A DNA stretch of 64,000 nucleotides, taken from NCBI GenBank assembly GCA_949299455.1, contig CASGAN010000006.1, forward strand, positions 1 through 64,000, written 5' to 3'. The notes under the pieces were generated by a model that was not told where the DNA came from, made no database searches, and saw nothing but the letters and a program-made list of their open reading frames with translations. Of this stretch, positions 18,367-27,264 are shown piece after piece. This DNA comes from an uncultured Oscillospiraceae bacterium. Lineage in GTDB: Bacteria; Bacillota; Clostridia; Oscillospirales; Ruminococcaceae. The first letter of the stretch is position 1; every line of letters begins with the position of its first letter. Made by a program: the position numbers and the translations under genes.

Positions 18367-19020
18367 ATGGAAAAATACATTCCGTACATCATTGCCGGCG
18401 GTGTCGTGTTACTGTTGGTATTGATTCTGATAGCAGTTCGTGCTGTACGAGAAGCACGCCGCCGTAAACTCGGCATCGACGGCGAAAAAAAGGTGGCTGC
18501 AAAATTAAAACGTTTTGCGTCAATCCGCAGCTTTAAGGTCATTAACGACCTTTATCTGCCGCTCTATGACAAAACAACACAGATCGACCATGTGCTGATC
18601 GGATTTTTCGGACTGCTTGTTATCGAAACCAAAAATATCGGCGGCGAATTATACGGCGAACCACGCAAAAAAGATTGGCTGCACATCATGGGAAAATCCC
18701 GCTATCAGCTATACAATCCGCTGATGCAGAATCAAACACATGTCGACTGCATCCGCCATCTGCTCGGAAAAGAGAAGATCTACAACGTGCCGATTGAAAG
18801 CCTTGTCGTATTCACCAACCGAAAAGTGGAACTGTTTATTCCGAAAAAACTTCCGATCATTTCATTCAATCGCTTGAATAAATTTTTACATCAGGAACGC
18901 TTTTCAAAAGACAACAACATTGATGTGGACAAGATTTATCATGCCCTGTTAAAATATCAAATCACCGATAAAAAGGTTATTTCCCAGCATGTTAAAAATG
19001 TAAAAGAAATGGCAAAGTAA
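18367..19020 (+). CDS. NERD-domain protein, membrane anchored
   Basis: A 217-residue protein with an N-terminal membrane helix (about 5-28) and a nuclease-related (NERD) domain. It shows LGIDGEKKVAAKLKRF, QIDHVLIGFFGLLVIETKN and later VVFTN, which fit the family's predicted nuclease-like fold (D-x(n)-ExK: IDHV and IETK). The target is unknown. The ATG at 18367 has GGAGG six bases upstream. It is divergent from DUF378 and ends in a shared terminator. Confidence 0.85.
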   Translation: MEKYIPYIIAGGVVLLLVLILIAVRAVREARRRKLGIDGEKKVAAKLKRFASIRSFKVINDLYLPLYDKTTQIDHVLIGFFGLLVIETKNIGGELYGEPRKKDWLHIMGKSRYQLYNPLMQNQTHVDCIRHLLGKEKIYNVPIESLVVFTNRKVELFIPKKLPIISFNRLNKFLHQERFSKDNNIDVDKIYHALLKYQITDKKVISQHVKNVKEMAK

Positions 19021-19035
19021 ATAAATAAACGGATC

Positions 19036-19072
19036 AAAAAAGCCTCACCATTAGGTGAGGCTCTTATTTTTT
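19036..19072. terminator. Shared terminator of the NERD and S41 genes
   Basis: Stem AGCCTCACC/GGTGAGGCT with loop ATTA, A-run on one side and T-rich on the other, between convergent genes. Confidence 0.88.
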
Positions 19073-19074
19073 AC

Positions 19075-20385
19075 TTATTCTGCTGCTTGACTAGCTTCTT
19101 CCGAAGACTCTACAGCCGCGGATTCATCCGATGCGGATTCATCCGATGATGCAGACTCTTCAGAAGACTCTGTTGGCTGTGTGTTTTCTTCTGTTTTTGA
19201 ATGAAGCACTTCCAATGCTTTATGGATATGCGGGTCTGTCTGATCGGTCACGGAAGCCGGATTTTGCATCTGCTCTGCCGAAAAGCTGATCTCATAATCG
19301 GCTTTCAGTCCAACGCCCTCTATATCAAGCTGTGCCGAAGTCAAAAAGTGAGAAACTGTAATCGAAATCGCACTGCCATCGGTCAGCGGACGCAGTTCCT
19401 GAATTGCCGATTTTCCCATGGTCTGACTGCCGATCAATTTGGTTTCACTTGTTTCGCGCATCACTGCTGCAAAATATTCCGCGGCACAGCCAGTACCGCT
19501 GTCAACCAAAACAGTCATCGGCAAATTGATATAATAGGAATCCGATGTACCGCTGAGCTCTATGTCACCGCTTTTCCCTACGATATATCCCAAATCATGC
19601 GACGGAAGCAAGACGTTGAGCATCTCATTTGCCGCATCAATCGACATGCTGTTATTGCCGCGCACATCAAAAATGATTCCGGTAATATTGCTTTTCATCA
19701 CTTTTTCCACAGCAGTTTTAAACTGTGCAACAGCCTGGCTGTTGAATGCACGGATCTGCACATAACCGATATCGCCAATCACGCGGCTATTCACATATGC
19801 AGGCGCTAATGCAACACGCTGCAGTTCTTTCGTCGTATCCACGCCGTCACGACGATATACTACGGTACACTTTGTACCGATTTTTCCTTTCAGTAACTGA
19901 ACAGCTTGTGCATAAGACAGTGTTTTTAAATCGGTTCCATCTACGGAGATAATCAAGTCACCGCGCTGGATCCCATTTTGTTCCGCTGCAGAACCGGCTT
20001 CTACTGATAAAACACCCAGATATCCGGTCTGATCCTGGTATGTCTCGATACCGATAGAGACCAGTTCACCTTTTTCTTCCTGCAGCATTGCTTCATACTC
20101 CGCTTTCGTGTAATAGGAAGCATAAGGATCACCGATTCCGCGGATATATCCTGCCGCAATCAGATTATTCAAATACTCCTCATCAATGTTTTCTACACCC
20201 GCATAATTTTGACGCACTTCGTTGTCAATATTGCTGAGTTTATTATACATTGCTTCACGCTCGTTCACATTGTGCACCATTTTATTAAAATGGGAAAGTG
20301 CAACCATCATGGTAATACAGAATGTAATTCCCGCAATCACCACCATAAACGTAACCGCAGCGCCCAACGAGATTTTTTTATTCAT
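19075..20385 (-). CDS. S41/CtpA-like PDZ protease homologue with Cys at the nucleophile position
   Basis: A 436-residue C-terminal processing peptidase relative. It has an N-terminal membrane helix (about 7-30), a short helical region, a PDZ domain (about 115-195, including GSAAEQNGIQRGDLIISVDG), an S41 protease core (about 200-370) and a Ser/Glu-rich tail. The core motif expected to read like GTASASE reads GTGCAAE, placing Cys300 where the catalytic Ser sits. The partner Lys, 25 residues later, is kept as Lys325 (TMGKSAIQ). It may act as a Cys-Lys protease or be inactive. The start at 20385 has GGAGG six bases upstream. It follows ftsE-ftsX and the LytM hydrolase on the same strand. Confidence 0.88.
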   Translation of the reverse strand: MNKKISLGAAVTFMVVIAGITFCITMMVALSHFNKMVHNVNEREAMYNKLSNIDNEVRQNYAGVENIDEEYLNNLIAAGYIRGIGDPYASYYTKAEYEAMLQEEKGELVSIGIETYQDQTGYLGVLSVEAGSAAEQNGIQRGDLIISVDGTDLKTLSYAQAVQLLKGKIGTKCTVVYRRDGVDTTKELQRVALAPAYVNSRVIGDIGYVQIRAFNSQAVAQFKTAVEKVMKSNITGIIFDVRGNNSMSIDAANEMLNVLLPSHDLGYIVGKSGDIELSGTSDSYYINLPMTVLVDSGTGCAAEYFAAVMRETSETKLIGSQTMGKSAIQELRPLTDGSAISITVSHFLTSAQLDIEGVGLKADYEISFSAEQMQNPASVTDQTDPHIHKALEVLHSKTEENTQPTESSEESASSDESASDESAAVESSEEASQAAE

Positions 20386-20416
20386 GCATATCCTCCTGTT
20401 TTGAGCCAGAAATGCG

Positions 20417-20444
20417 AAGTATTCCTGCAAAAGCAGGAATACTT
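20417..20444 (-). other. Hairpin in the leader of the S41 gene
   Basis: Perfect 12-base stem AAGTATTCCTGC with its complement and a four-base loop, between the hydrolase stop and the S41 ribosome site. The minus strand has no T-run after it, so it is more likely an mRNA stabiliser than a terminator. Confidence 0.45.
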
Positions 20445-20491
20445 CTTTTCAATGCCAATTCAATAAGTAAAACGACTCTCCGGCTTTACGA

Positions 20492-21679
20492 TTATGACGG
20501 CTGTCTGACGTAATTGAGCGGATTCATCTTTGCGCCGTTAATCCGAACTTCAAAGTGCAGATGGTTACCGGTGGAGTTGCCGGTCGTACCGATTCCTGCG
20601 ATGGTTTGTCCTTTTTGCACCATCTGGCCGGGTACGACGTCAATTCTGCTGCAGTGACCATACAGCGTTGCCACACCGTTTCCGTGGTCCACAATAACAT
20701 GGAATCCATAGCCATAGTCCAAATATTTTACACTCAGCACCTTTCCGGCATCCGCTGCAACAATACTTGTTCCGGAAGCGCCGGGGATATCAATGCCTGT
20801 ATGATAATTCGGCTTACCATACAAGGTGCGCCATCCGAAATACGAAGAAATATAGGAACGGCTCGGCACCGGCCATTTCAGCTGTCCGTCGCCGTATGCC
20901 TCGTCATTGCCTTCGTTTTGAAGCATTTCTTCGATTTCTTTTTCAAGCGCTTCCTGCTGATCTTTGTATTTCTCAACATTTTCCATGTACTCACGGTTTG
21001 CATCCAGAATGCTGGATTCGATGTTTTTGCTCTGTGCATACAAGCCGTCGAGTTCTTTTTTCTTCACATTGATCTCATCATAAGAAGACTGTAAATCCTC
21101 TTTCTGAGCAGAAAGCGACTCGCGAAGCGACTCAAGGTCTTTCTTTTGCTGTGTCAGTGTTTCAATCAGCGTGCGATCTTCCTGTGAAATTCGTTTTAAA
21201 ATCTCATACCGATTCAAAAAATCAGAAAAGCTATTCGCACTCAGCAATGTTGTCAGCGCAGAAGAAGAGGTATTTGTGATATACATTCTGCGCAGACGTG
21301 CAGCAAACAATTCTTCGTTTTCTGCAATTTCATCCTGCTTTGCAGCAATCTCTTCTTCTTTTTGTGTAATTTCAGCCTCGACCATATCAATTTTTTCCTG
21401 ATACAGCGAAAGCTGCTGTTCTACATTCAAAATCTGATCGGTGAGTTCTTTTTGATGCGCCTGTTCATCTTCAAGCTTTTGTTTGTTGGCATTCATCTGA
21501 TCTTCAAGATCTTTGATCTGCTGATCGATCTGGTCAATTTGATTTTGCATATCCGAAACTGATTTCGCCTGTACAAAGTCGATCTGGCCAAACGGTCCGC
21601 ACAAAAACAATGCGGTCATCAGTACTGCCATAAATACGGCAATTCTTTTTCCGTATCTATGCGCAAAAAAACGTTGCAT
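20492..21679 (-). CDS. Coiled-coil murein hydrolase with LytM/M23 domain (EnvC/NlpD-like)
   Basis: A 395-residue exported protein. A signal or anchor helix (about 10-38) is followed by a long heptad-rich coiled coil (about 40-260) and a C-terminal M23 domain (about 275-390). The zinc and catalytic residues look complete: HTGID (HxxxD), YGHCS and HLHFEV. By contrast, E. coli EnvC is degenerate and only activates amidases. Sitting 68 bases after ftsX, it is the probable outer partner of FtsEX, splitting peptidoglycan at division or elongation. The ATG at 21679 has an AGGGG about 12 bases upstream, a loose spacing. Confidence 0.92.
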   Translation of the reverse strand: MQRFFAHRYGKRIAVFMAVLMTALFLCGPFGQIDFVQAKSVSDMQNQIDQIDQQIKDLEDQMNANKQKLEDEQAHQKELTDQILNVEQQLSLYQEKIDMVEAEITQKEEEIAAKQDEIAENEELFAARLRRMYITNTSSSALTTLLSANSFSDFLNRYEILKRISQEDRTLIETLTQQKKDLESLRESLSAQKEDLQSSYDEINVKKKELDGLYAQSKNIESSILDANREYMENVEKYKDQQEALEKEIEEMLQNEGNDEAYGDGQLKWPVPSRSYISSYFGWRTLYGKPNYHTGIDIPGASGTSIVAADAGKVLSVKYLDYGYGFHVIVDHGNGVATLYGHCSRIDVVPGQMVQKGQTIAGIGTTGNSTGNHLHFEVRINGAKMNPLNYVRQPS

Positions 21680-21747
21680 ACGTCAACAAATCCCCTTTCA
21701 AGTCATGGCTTTTTTAAAAAACCGTTTCTTTTCGTCATTTGGATTTT

Positions 21748-22656
21748 TTAAACCTTCACGTGATTTCGGATACTAATCAAACTTCCCATCACACCAAGCA
21801 CAATACCGGTTCCGGCAAAGAAACCGCCAAGCGGCAGTGCCACCTGTTTAAACGGCACGACGCTGTCAAACGCCGACTGAAGCCAATAGGACACATCTGT
21901 CGAAAAAGCACCCACCAAATACGAATACGCACCCCAGATAATCAAAAAGGAAATCAACGCAGAAAGAAATCCGAGCATGAATCCTTCCACAATAAACGGA
22001 ACACGAATAAACGAATTGGTTGCACCGACAAATTTCATAATATTGATTTCTTTGCGGCGGGTGAAAATAGTCGCACGAATTGTGTTTGAAATAATCACCA
22101 GTGAAATCACTGCAAGCGCGATAATCACGATGGTACCAAGTGTCACAACTGTATTCTGCACATACGAAAGCGTATCTGCAACTTCACCGGACGCATTGAC
22201 AATATCCACGCCGGAAATTTCCTGCAAAGCTTTCTGTGTGTCGCGCGTTTTTTCAATTTCGTCTACCTTTACAACGAAACTGTCGGGAATCGGATTGTCA
22301 TCTCCTTCATATCCCTCCAAAAGATATCCCTCGTCACCGAACGATTCTTTTGTATTTTCAAGGCCTTCCGCTTTGGAAATGAACGTCACCTCTTTGACAT
22401 TCGGCACCGCGCGGATTGCCGCTTCCGCCTGGGTCAAATCCTCTTCTGTGAGTCCTTCTTTCATATAGACACACATTTCGCTTTGACCTTCCACGTATTT
22501 GACCATACTGTTTACATTTACGGTCAGCAAAAACGCAGCACCGACGATTAAAAGGCACGTCGTCAGCACGCCGATTGACGTCAGCGACATCACACGATTG
22601 CGCCACATGTTGCGCAGGCCTTCTTTAAGCAAATACCGAAAGCTGGAAGCTCTCAT
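21748..22656 (-). CDS. ftsX: Cell division protein FtsX
   Basis: A 302-residue membrane component of the FtsEX complex. It has a first helix (about 22-45), a large outer domain (about 46-170) containing VKEVTFISKAEGLE, and three more helices, giving the FtsX four-helix plan. The conserved IRATIFTRRKEINIMKFVGAT lies between helices two and three. FtsEX couples ATP hydrolysis inside the cell to a peptidoglycan hydrolase outside. It overlaps ftsE by four bases. Confidence 0.96.
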   Translation of the reverse strand: MRASSFRYLLKEGLRNMWRNRVMSLTSIGVLTTCLLIVGAAFLLTVNVNSMVKYVEGQSEMCVYMKEGLTEEDLTQAEAAIRAVPNVKEVTFISKAEGLENTKESFGDEGYLLEGYEGDDNPIPDSFVVKVDEIEKTRDTQKALQEISGVDIVNASGEVADTLSYVQNTVVTLGTIVIIALAVISLVIISNTIRATIFTRRKEINIMKFVGATNSFIRVPFIVEGFMLGFLSALISFLIIWGAYSYLVGAFSTDVSYWLQSAFDSVVPFKQVALPLGGFFAGTGIVLGVMGSLISIRNHVKV

Positions 22657-23339
22657 TCGCGAGCACCACCTTTCTTTAAAACCTCATCCCGGGCAATCGT
22701 ACCATGCTCAATGGTAACAATACGGCCGCCGAAATGATGCACCATTTCATGCTCATGCGTTACCATCAGTACCGTTGTTCCGCACGCATTGATGCCTTCC
22801 AAAAGCTCCACAATCTCATAGGAGAGCTCCGGGTCAATATTTCCCGTCGGCTCGTCCGCAATGATGATCGGCGGGTCATTCACAAGCGCGCGTGCCAGTG
22901 CCACACGCTGCTGCTCACCGCCCGAAATCTCATGCGGAAACCGCTTTGCCTTCTTTTCAAGTCCCATCAAATTCAGAATATACGGCACCCGGTTGCGAAT
23001 CACTTTGTTCGCCGCATCGGTCACACGCATGCTGAACGCCACATTGTCATACACCGTCATATTCGGAATCAAGCGGAAATCCTGAAATACAACACCGAGT
23101 TTCCGGCGATACTGCGGAATCTGACGCTGTTTTAAACGTCCGACATTCACCCCGTCAACGGTCACAATGCCGCTGCTTGCAACTTTTTCACGCAAAAGCA
23201 GCTTAATAATGGAACTTTTTCCGGCACCCGACGGTCCCACGATGAAAACGAATTCTCCTTCGTCCACCGAAAGATTGACGTCCTCAAGCGCCGATGTTTG
23301 TCTGTCATATTTTAACGACACATGACTTAACTCTATCAT
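22653..23339 (-). CDS. ftsE: Cell division ATP-binding protein FtsE
   Basis: A 228-residue ABC ATPase: Walker A GPSGAGKSS, Q-loop VVFQDFRL, signature ISGGEQQRVALARAL, Walker B IIIADEPTGN and H-loop VTHEHE. It pairs with FtsX. The start at 23339 (MIELSHVSLKY) has GGAGA nine bases upstream and fits family length; the longer frame to 23387 does not. No terminator separates it from the regulator gene upstream. Confidence 0.96.
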   Translation of the reverse strand: MIELSHVSLKYDRQTSALEDVNLSVDEGEFVFIVGPSGAGKSSIIKLLLREKVASSGIVTVDGVNVGRLKQRQIPQYRRKLGVVFQDFRLIPNMTVYDNVAFSMRVTDAANKVIRNRVPYILNLMGLEKKAKRFPHEISGGEQQRVALARALVNDPPIIIADEPTGNIDPELSYEIVELLEGINACGTTVLMVTHEHEMVHHFGGRIVTIEHGTIARDEVLKKGGARE

Positions 23340-23419
23340 AGCCTGTACTCTCCCAAACAAAACACATTCCGGCAGAGCACGACCCAACTGCTGTCAAAAA
23401 ACATCTGTGTCAACTTCTG

Positions 23420-24505
23420 TTAAAACTTGGTCGGAACTGCAGTCAAATATTTTTTGACCATCAATGCAATTTTGAACACGATTGCATGATCAAACTCACG
23501 CAGATCCAAACCAGTCAATTTTTTAATTTTCTCAAGACGATATACAAGTGTGTTTCTGTGCACGAACAATTTACGCGATGTCTCCGAAACGTTCAGGTTA
23601 TTCTCGAAGAATTTCTGAATCGTAAACAGCGTTTCCTGATCGAGCGATTCGATCGATCCGTGCTTAAACACTTCATTCAAGAAAGTTGAACACAGGGTGG
23701 TCGGCAGCTGATAAATCAGCCGTGCAATACCCAAATTCTCATAGCATACAATATTCTGTTCTGTGTCGAACACTTTTCCGACTTCCAAAGCGATCTGTGC
23801 TTCTTTGAACGAACGCGCCAGATCTTTGACACCGGTTACAGTTGTACCGATGCCAACAGCGGATTTCGTGTAAAACTCAGAACTCAGTGTATCCACAATC
23901 GAACCGGCAAGCTTTTCAAGATCGCGCGCTTCGATGCCGGCTTTTGTTTCTTTCACCAGCACGATGTCACTCTCGTTGATTGTGAACACATAGTCTTTCT
24001 GCTTATCCGGGAACAGATTCTGAATCACGTCATATGCCGACACCTCGTTGGTGGACAAAATGCGGATCAAGAGCGCCACACGGTTGACATCATTGGAAAA
24101 ATGAAGCTCACGTGCTTTGATATAAATATCGCCCGGTAAAATGTTGTCAAGCACAACGTTTTTGATAAAATTATTTTTATCATACCGCTCGTCGTAATAC
24201 TGCTTAATACTCGTCAAGGAGATGGCAATGAGCTGTGCAAATTTAGAAGCCTGCTCATCGATTCCTTCAACAAAAACAGCATATTCCGGTTTGGAAAGCG
24301 AGCCGAACGGTTTATAGCTGTAACCATCGCGCACAAACACATCGTTTGTTTCAACCAGATCCAGCGCAATATACTCGTTTGTCGTGCCGATTTTGGAAAG
24401 TTCACTGCATGCAATGATGGTTGCAGTATCATCGACAACACCGATCACACGATTGATCGTATCACGCATCTGGTGGACAACACCCTGGAACAGTCTGTTA
24501 GACAT
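23420..24505 (-). CDS. CdaR/PucR-type transcriptional regulator
   Basis: A 361-residue regulator. The N-terminal part resembles a sugar-diacid-recognition sensor (DTINRVIGVVDDTATIIACS). A GGDEF-like CdaR middle region follows (about 130-270), then a C-terminal HTH (about 300-350) with FFENNLNVSETSRKLFVHRN and LVYRLEKIKKLTGLDLR, which is the PucR/HTH_30 hallmark. The ligand is unknown, and neighbours (ftsE downstream, gpmI upstream) do not point to a pathway. The ATG at 24505 has GAGG seven bases upstream. Confidence 0.85.
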   Translation of the reverse strand: MSNRLFQGVVHQMRDTINRVIGVVDDTATIIACSELSKIGTTNEYIALDLVETNDVFVRDGYSYKPFGSLSKPEYAVFVEGIDEQASKFAQLIAISLTSIKQYYDERYDKNNFIKNVVLDNILPGDIYIKARELHFSNDVNRVALLIRILSTNEVSAYDVIQNLFPDKQKDYVFTINESDIVLVKETKAGIEARDLEKLAGSIVDTLSSEFYTKSAVGIGTTVTGVKDLARSFKEAQIALEVGKVFDTEQNIVCYENLGIARLIYQLPTTLCSTFLNEVFKHGSIESLDQETLFTIQKFFENNLNVSETSRKLFVHRNTLVYRLEKIKKLTGLDLREFDHAIVFKIALMVKKYLTAVPTKF

Positions 24506-24558
24506 AATAAAACCTCTTTTCATAACGAATATGCAGTTTAAGATAACCACTTAGTTTT

Positions 24559-24587
24559 ATTTTACCGAAAACCGCTGAATTTTGCAA
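24559..24587 (-). promoter_or_regulatory. Promoter of the CdaR/PucR-type regulator
   Basis: The minus strand shows TTGCAA (24587-24582), a 17-base spacer and TAAAAT (24564-24559), about 53 bases before the gene start. Confidence 0.6.
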
Positions 24588-24656
24588 CAGAAAAGAGCAA
24601 TTTTATTACAAAAACGCATAAACTGCGGTTCTATGCAGACAACTGCAGATCAACTT

Positions 24657-24671
24657 GTTACAAATTGTAAC
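24657..24671. promoter_or_regulatory. Palindrome GTTACAA-A-TTGTAAC, candidate operator
   Basis: A perfect 15-base inverted repeat lies about 150 bases upstream of the regulator gene. A half-site GTTACAA follows at 24678, and a near-copy ending in T instead of C lies at 24828-24842. The cognate protein is unknown. Confidence 0.4.
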
Positions 24672-24797
24672 ATATCGGTTACAAAAATGTGTGAACAGAA
24701 AATGAACATCCGTCATTTTCCTTTATTTTCCGCGTTTTTTTTCGGAAACCTCAAATGTTCTTCCTTTTTTTATGAACGATTCTCGCAAAAAAGAAAG

Positions 24798-24830
24798 AAC
24801 CGAATGGGAATCTTTCGTTCCCATTCGGTT
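24798..24830 (-). terminator. Terminator of pgk-tpiA-gpmI
   Basis: Perfect 13-base stem AACCGAATGGGAA with its complement, seven-base loop, followed on the minus strand by a T-rich tail; 26 bases past the gpmI stop. Confidence 0.9.
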
Positions 24831-24855
24831 ACAAATTGTAATATTTATCGTTTGC

Positions 24856-26373
24856 TTATTTAATGATCAAGCTTTCGCCGTCCATCTCTTCCGGTTTTTC
24901 GAGTCCTAGGAATTCGAGCATGGTCGGAGCGATGTCAGCAAGACGTCCGCCCTCACGCAGTTTCACATCCGCACCGCATACAACAAACGGAACCGGATTC
25001 GTGGTATGTGCAGTAAACGGCGAACCGTCCGGCTCATACATCTTGTCTGCGTTGCCGTGGTCAGCAGTTACGAGTGCAACGCCGCCTTTTGCGAGCACAG
25101 CATCAACTGTTTTGCCAACGCAGGCATCCACTGCTTCCACTGCTGCTTTTGCTGCGTCAAACACGCCGGTATGACCGACCATGTCGCAGTTTGCATAGTT
25201 TAAAATGATCACGTCATACTTGTCCGAATCAATGCGTTTAAGCACTTCGTCGCACACCTCGTATGCGCTCATCTCCGGTTTCAAGTCGTAGGTTGCAACT
25301 TTCGGGGAGTTGATCAGTGCACGATCCTCACCCTCAAATGTTGCCTCCACGCCGCCGTTGAAGAAGAAGGTGACGTGTGCGTATTTCTCGGTTTCCGCAA
25401 TACGAAGCTGAGTCAGACCTTTTTTGGAGATATACTCACCGAAGGTGTTGTTGAGCGACTGCGGTTTGAATGCGATATCAACGTTCGGCATCGTTGCGTC
25501 ATACTGTGTCATGCAGACAAAGTACAGCGGGAAACGGCCGTTTTTGCGCTCAAATCCATCAAATGCGTCGTCCACCAAGGTACGGGTGATCTCACGCGCA
25601 CGGTCCGGACGGAAGTTGAAGAAAATCACACTGTCGTTTGCTTTGATCGGTTTGCCGCCTTCGATGACACACGGAACGACAAATTCGTCGGTCACATCGT
25701 TGTCATACGAAGATTGCATTGCGCAGGTCGGGCAGCCGAAACGCTCGCCCTCACCGTATACCATTGCTGCGTATGCTTTGGAAACGCGCTCCCAACGGTT
25801 GTCGCGGTCCATTGCATAATAACGGCCCATCACAGTCGAAACACGGCCAACGCCGATTTCTTTCATTTTCTCGGAAAGCTCTGCAACAAAGTCTTTACCG
25901 GAAGACGGCGGAACGTCACGGCCGTCCATGAAGCAGTGAACATATACTTCAGTCAGACCTGCTTCTTTCGCCATTTCCAAAAGACCATACAGATGGCTGT
26001 TGTGGCTGTGCACACCGCCGTCCGACAGCAGGCCCATCAAATGAAGCGCACTGCCGTTTTTCTTGCAGTTTTCGATTGCTTTGCAGAACGCTTCGTTTTT
26101 GACAAAGCCGCCCTCGTTCATTGTTTTGGTGATGCGTGTCAGCTCCTGGTACACGATACGGCCTGCACCGATGTTGGTGTGACCAACCTCAGAGTTGCCC
26201 ATCTGACCATCCGGCAGACCAACGTCCATACCGGAAGCGCCAATCTGTGTTTTCACGCCTGCTGCAAACAGCCGGTCAATGTTCGGGGTGCTTGCCGCGT
26301 GGATTGCATTGCCATAATCACTTTCATTGATACCAAATCCGTCAAGGATGATCAAAGCCAGTGGTTTATTCAT
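24856..26373 (-). CDS. gpmI: 2,3-bisphosphoglycerate-independent phosphoglycerate mutase
   Basis: A 505-residue Mn-dependent enzyme that interconverts 3- and 2-phosphoglycerate in glycolysis. It has LIILDGFG with metal-binding Asp at the start, GNSEVGHTNIGAGR (the phosphoserine site, near residue 62), GRYYAMDRD and the late VTADHGN and TAHTTNPVP motifs. Length is standard. It is the last gene of the pgk-tpiA-gpmI unit, 40 bases after tpiA, and should share the Rex-linked control upstream of pgk. Confidence 0.98.
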   Translation of the reverse strand: MNKPLALIILDGFGINESDYGNAIHAASTPNIDRLFAAGVKTQIGASGMDVGLPDGQMGNSEVGHTNIGAGRIVYQELTRITKTMNEGGFVKNEAFCKAIENCKKNGSALHLMGLLSDGGVHSHNSHLYGLLEMAKEAGLTEVYVHCFMDGRDVPPSSGKDFVAELSEKMKEIGVGRVSTVMGRYYAMDRDNRWERVSKAYAAMVYGEGERFGCPTCAMQSSYDNDVTDEFVVPCVIEGGKPIKANDSVIFFNFRPDRAREITRTLVDDAFDGFERKNGRFPLYFVCMTQYDATMPNVDIAFKPQSLNNTFGEYISKKGLTQLRIAETEKYAHVTFFFNGGVEATFEGEDRALINSPKVATYDLKPEMSAYEVCDEVLKRIDSDKYDVIILNYANCDMVGHTGVFDAAKAAVEAVDACVGKTVDAVLAKGGVALVTADHGNADKMYEPDGSPFTAHTTNPVPFVVCGADVKLREGGRLADIAPTMLEFLGLEKPEEMDGESLIIK

Positions 26374-26413
26374 ATTGGATCTTCTCTCCTTTTATTTCGG
26401 TTGCAAAAGCTTC

Positions 26414-27181
26414 TTATTTGCTTGCTGCGTTGATGATGGTTGCAAAGTCCGGTGCTTTGAGGGAAGCGCCGCCAATCAAACCGCCGTCTACGTCCGGTTT
26501 GCTCAAAAGCTCTGCTGCGTTGCCAGCGTTCATCGAACCGCCGTACTGAATGGTCAGTGCGTCAGCTGCTTCTTTGTCGTACAGTTTTTCGACAGTTGCA
26601 CGGATCAGTGCGCAAACCTCATTTGCCTGGTCAGCAGTAGCCGTTTTGCCGGTGCCGATTGCCCAAACCGGCTCGTAAGCGATGATGACTTTGCTCAGAT
26701 CCTCTTTGGAAACGCCGCCCAAAGCGATTTTTGTCTGCATTGCAACGAGCTCATCGGTGATGCCGTTTTCACGGTCTTCGAGCATCTCGCCTACGCAGAG
26801 GATTGCGGTCATGCCAGCGTCGATGACAGCTTTCAGGCGTTTGTTGACGGTAGCGTCAGTCTCGCCGAAATACTGACGGCGCTCGCTGTGGCCGATGACA
26901 ACGTACTCAACGCCCATCTCGGTCAGCATGGAAGCGGAGATTTCACCGGTGAATGCACCTTTTGCTTCAAAGTGGCAGTTCTGTGCGCCGACTTTGATGT
27001 TTGTGCCTTTTGTGAGGTTTACTGCGGTCTCAAGGTTTGTAAACGGAACGCAGACCACAACGTCACAGCCAGCGTCTTTTGCCAGCGGGATCAGATCTTC
27101 GATCAATGCTTTTGTTTCCACGCGAGTGTTATTCATTTTCCAGTTGCCTGCGATAACTGCTTTTCTGAGTGCCTTGTTCAT
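26414..27181 (-). CDS. tpiA: Triosephosphate isomerase
   Basis: A 255-residue TIM barrel that interconverts dihydroxyacetone phosphate and glyceraldehyde 3-phosphate. GNWKMNN holds the catalytic Lys, VIGHSERR the His, and YEPVWAIGTGKTA the Glu and flexible loop; YGGSMNAGN is the phosphate-binding end. It lies 83 bases after pgk. Confidence 0.98.
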   Translation of the reverse strand: MNKALRKAVIAGNWKMNNTRVETKALIEDLIPLAKDAGCDVVVCVPFTNLETAVNLTKGTNIKVGAQNCHFEAKGAFTGEISASMLTEMGVEYVVIGHSERRQYFGETDATVNKRLKAVIDAGMTAILCVGEMLEDRENGITDELVAMQTKIALGGVSKEDLSKVIIAYEPVWAIGTGKTATADQANEVCALIRATVEKLYDKEAADALTIQYGGSMNAGNAAELLSKPDVDGGLIGGASLKAPDFATIINAASK

Positions 27182-27264
27182 TGGAATCTCCTCCTAATAC
27201 ATTCATAAATTGTAAAGAGAAGCCGCGCACAGGCTTGTACGCGACTTAACTCTTTTCGGCATAA

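Noticed and set aside
25375-26433. A 352-residue open frame on the plus strand opposite gpmI
   Set aside because: It is a shadow of a strongly conserved gene, is full of Cys, His and Phe, and lacks a ribosome site and recognisable motifs.
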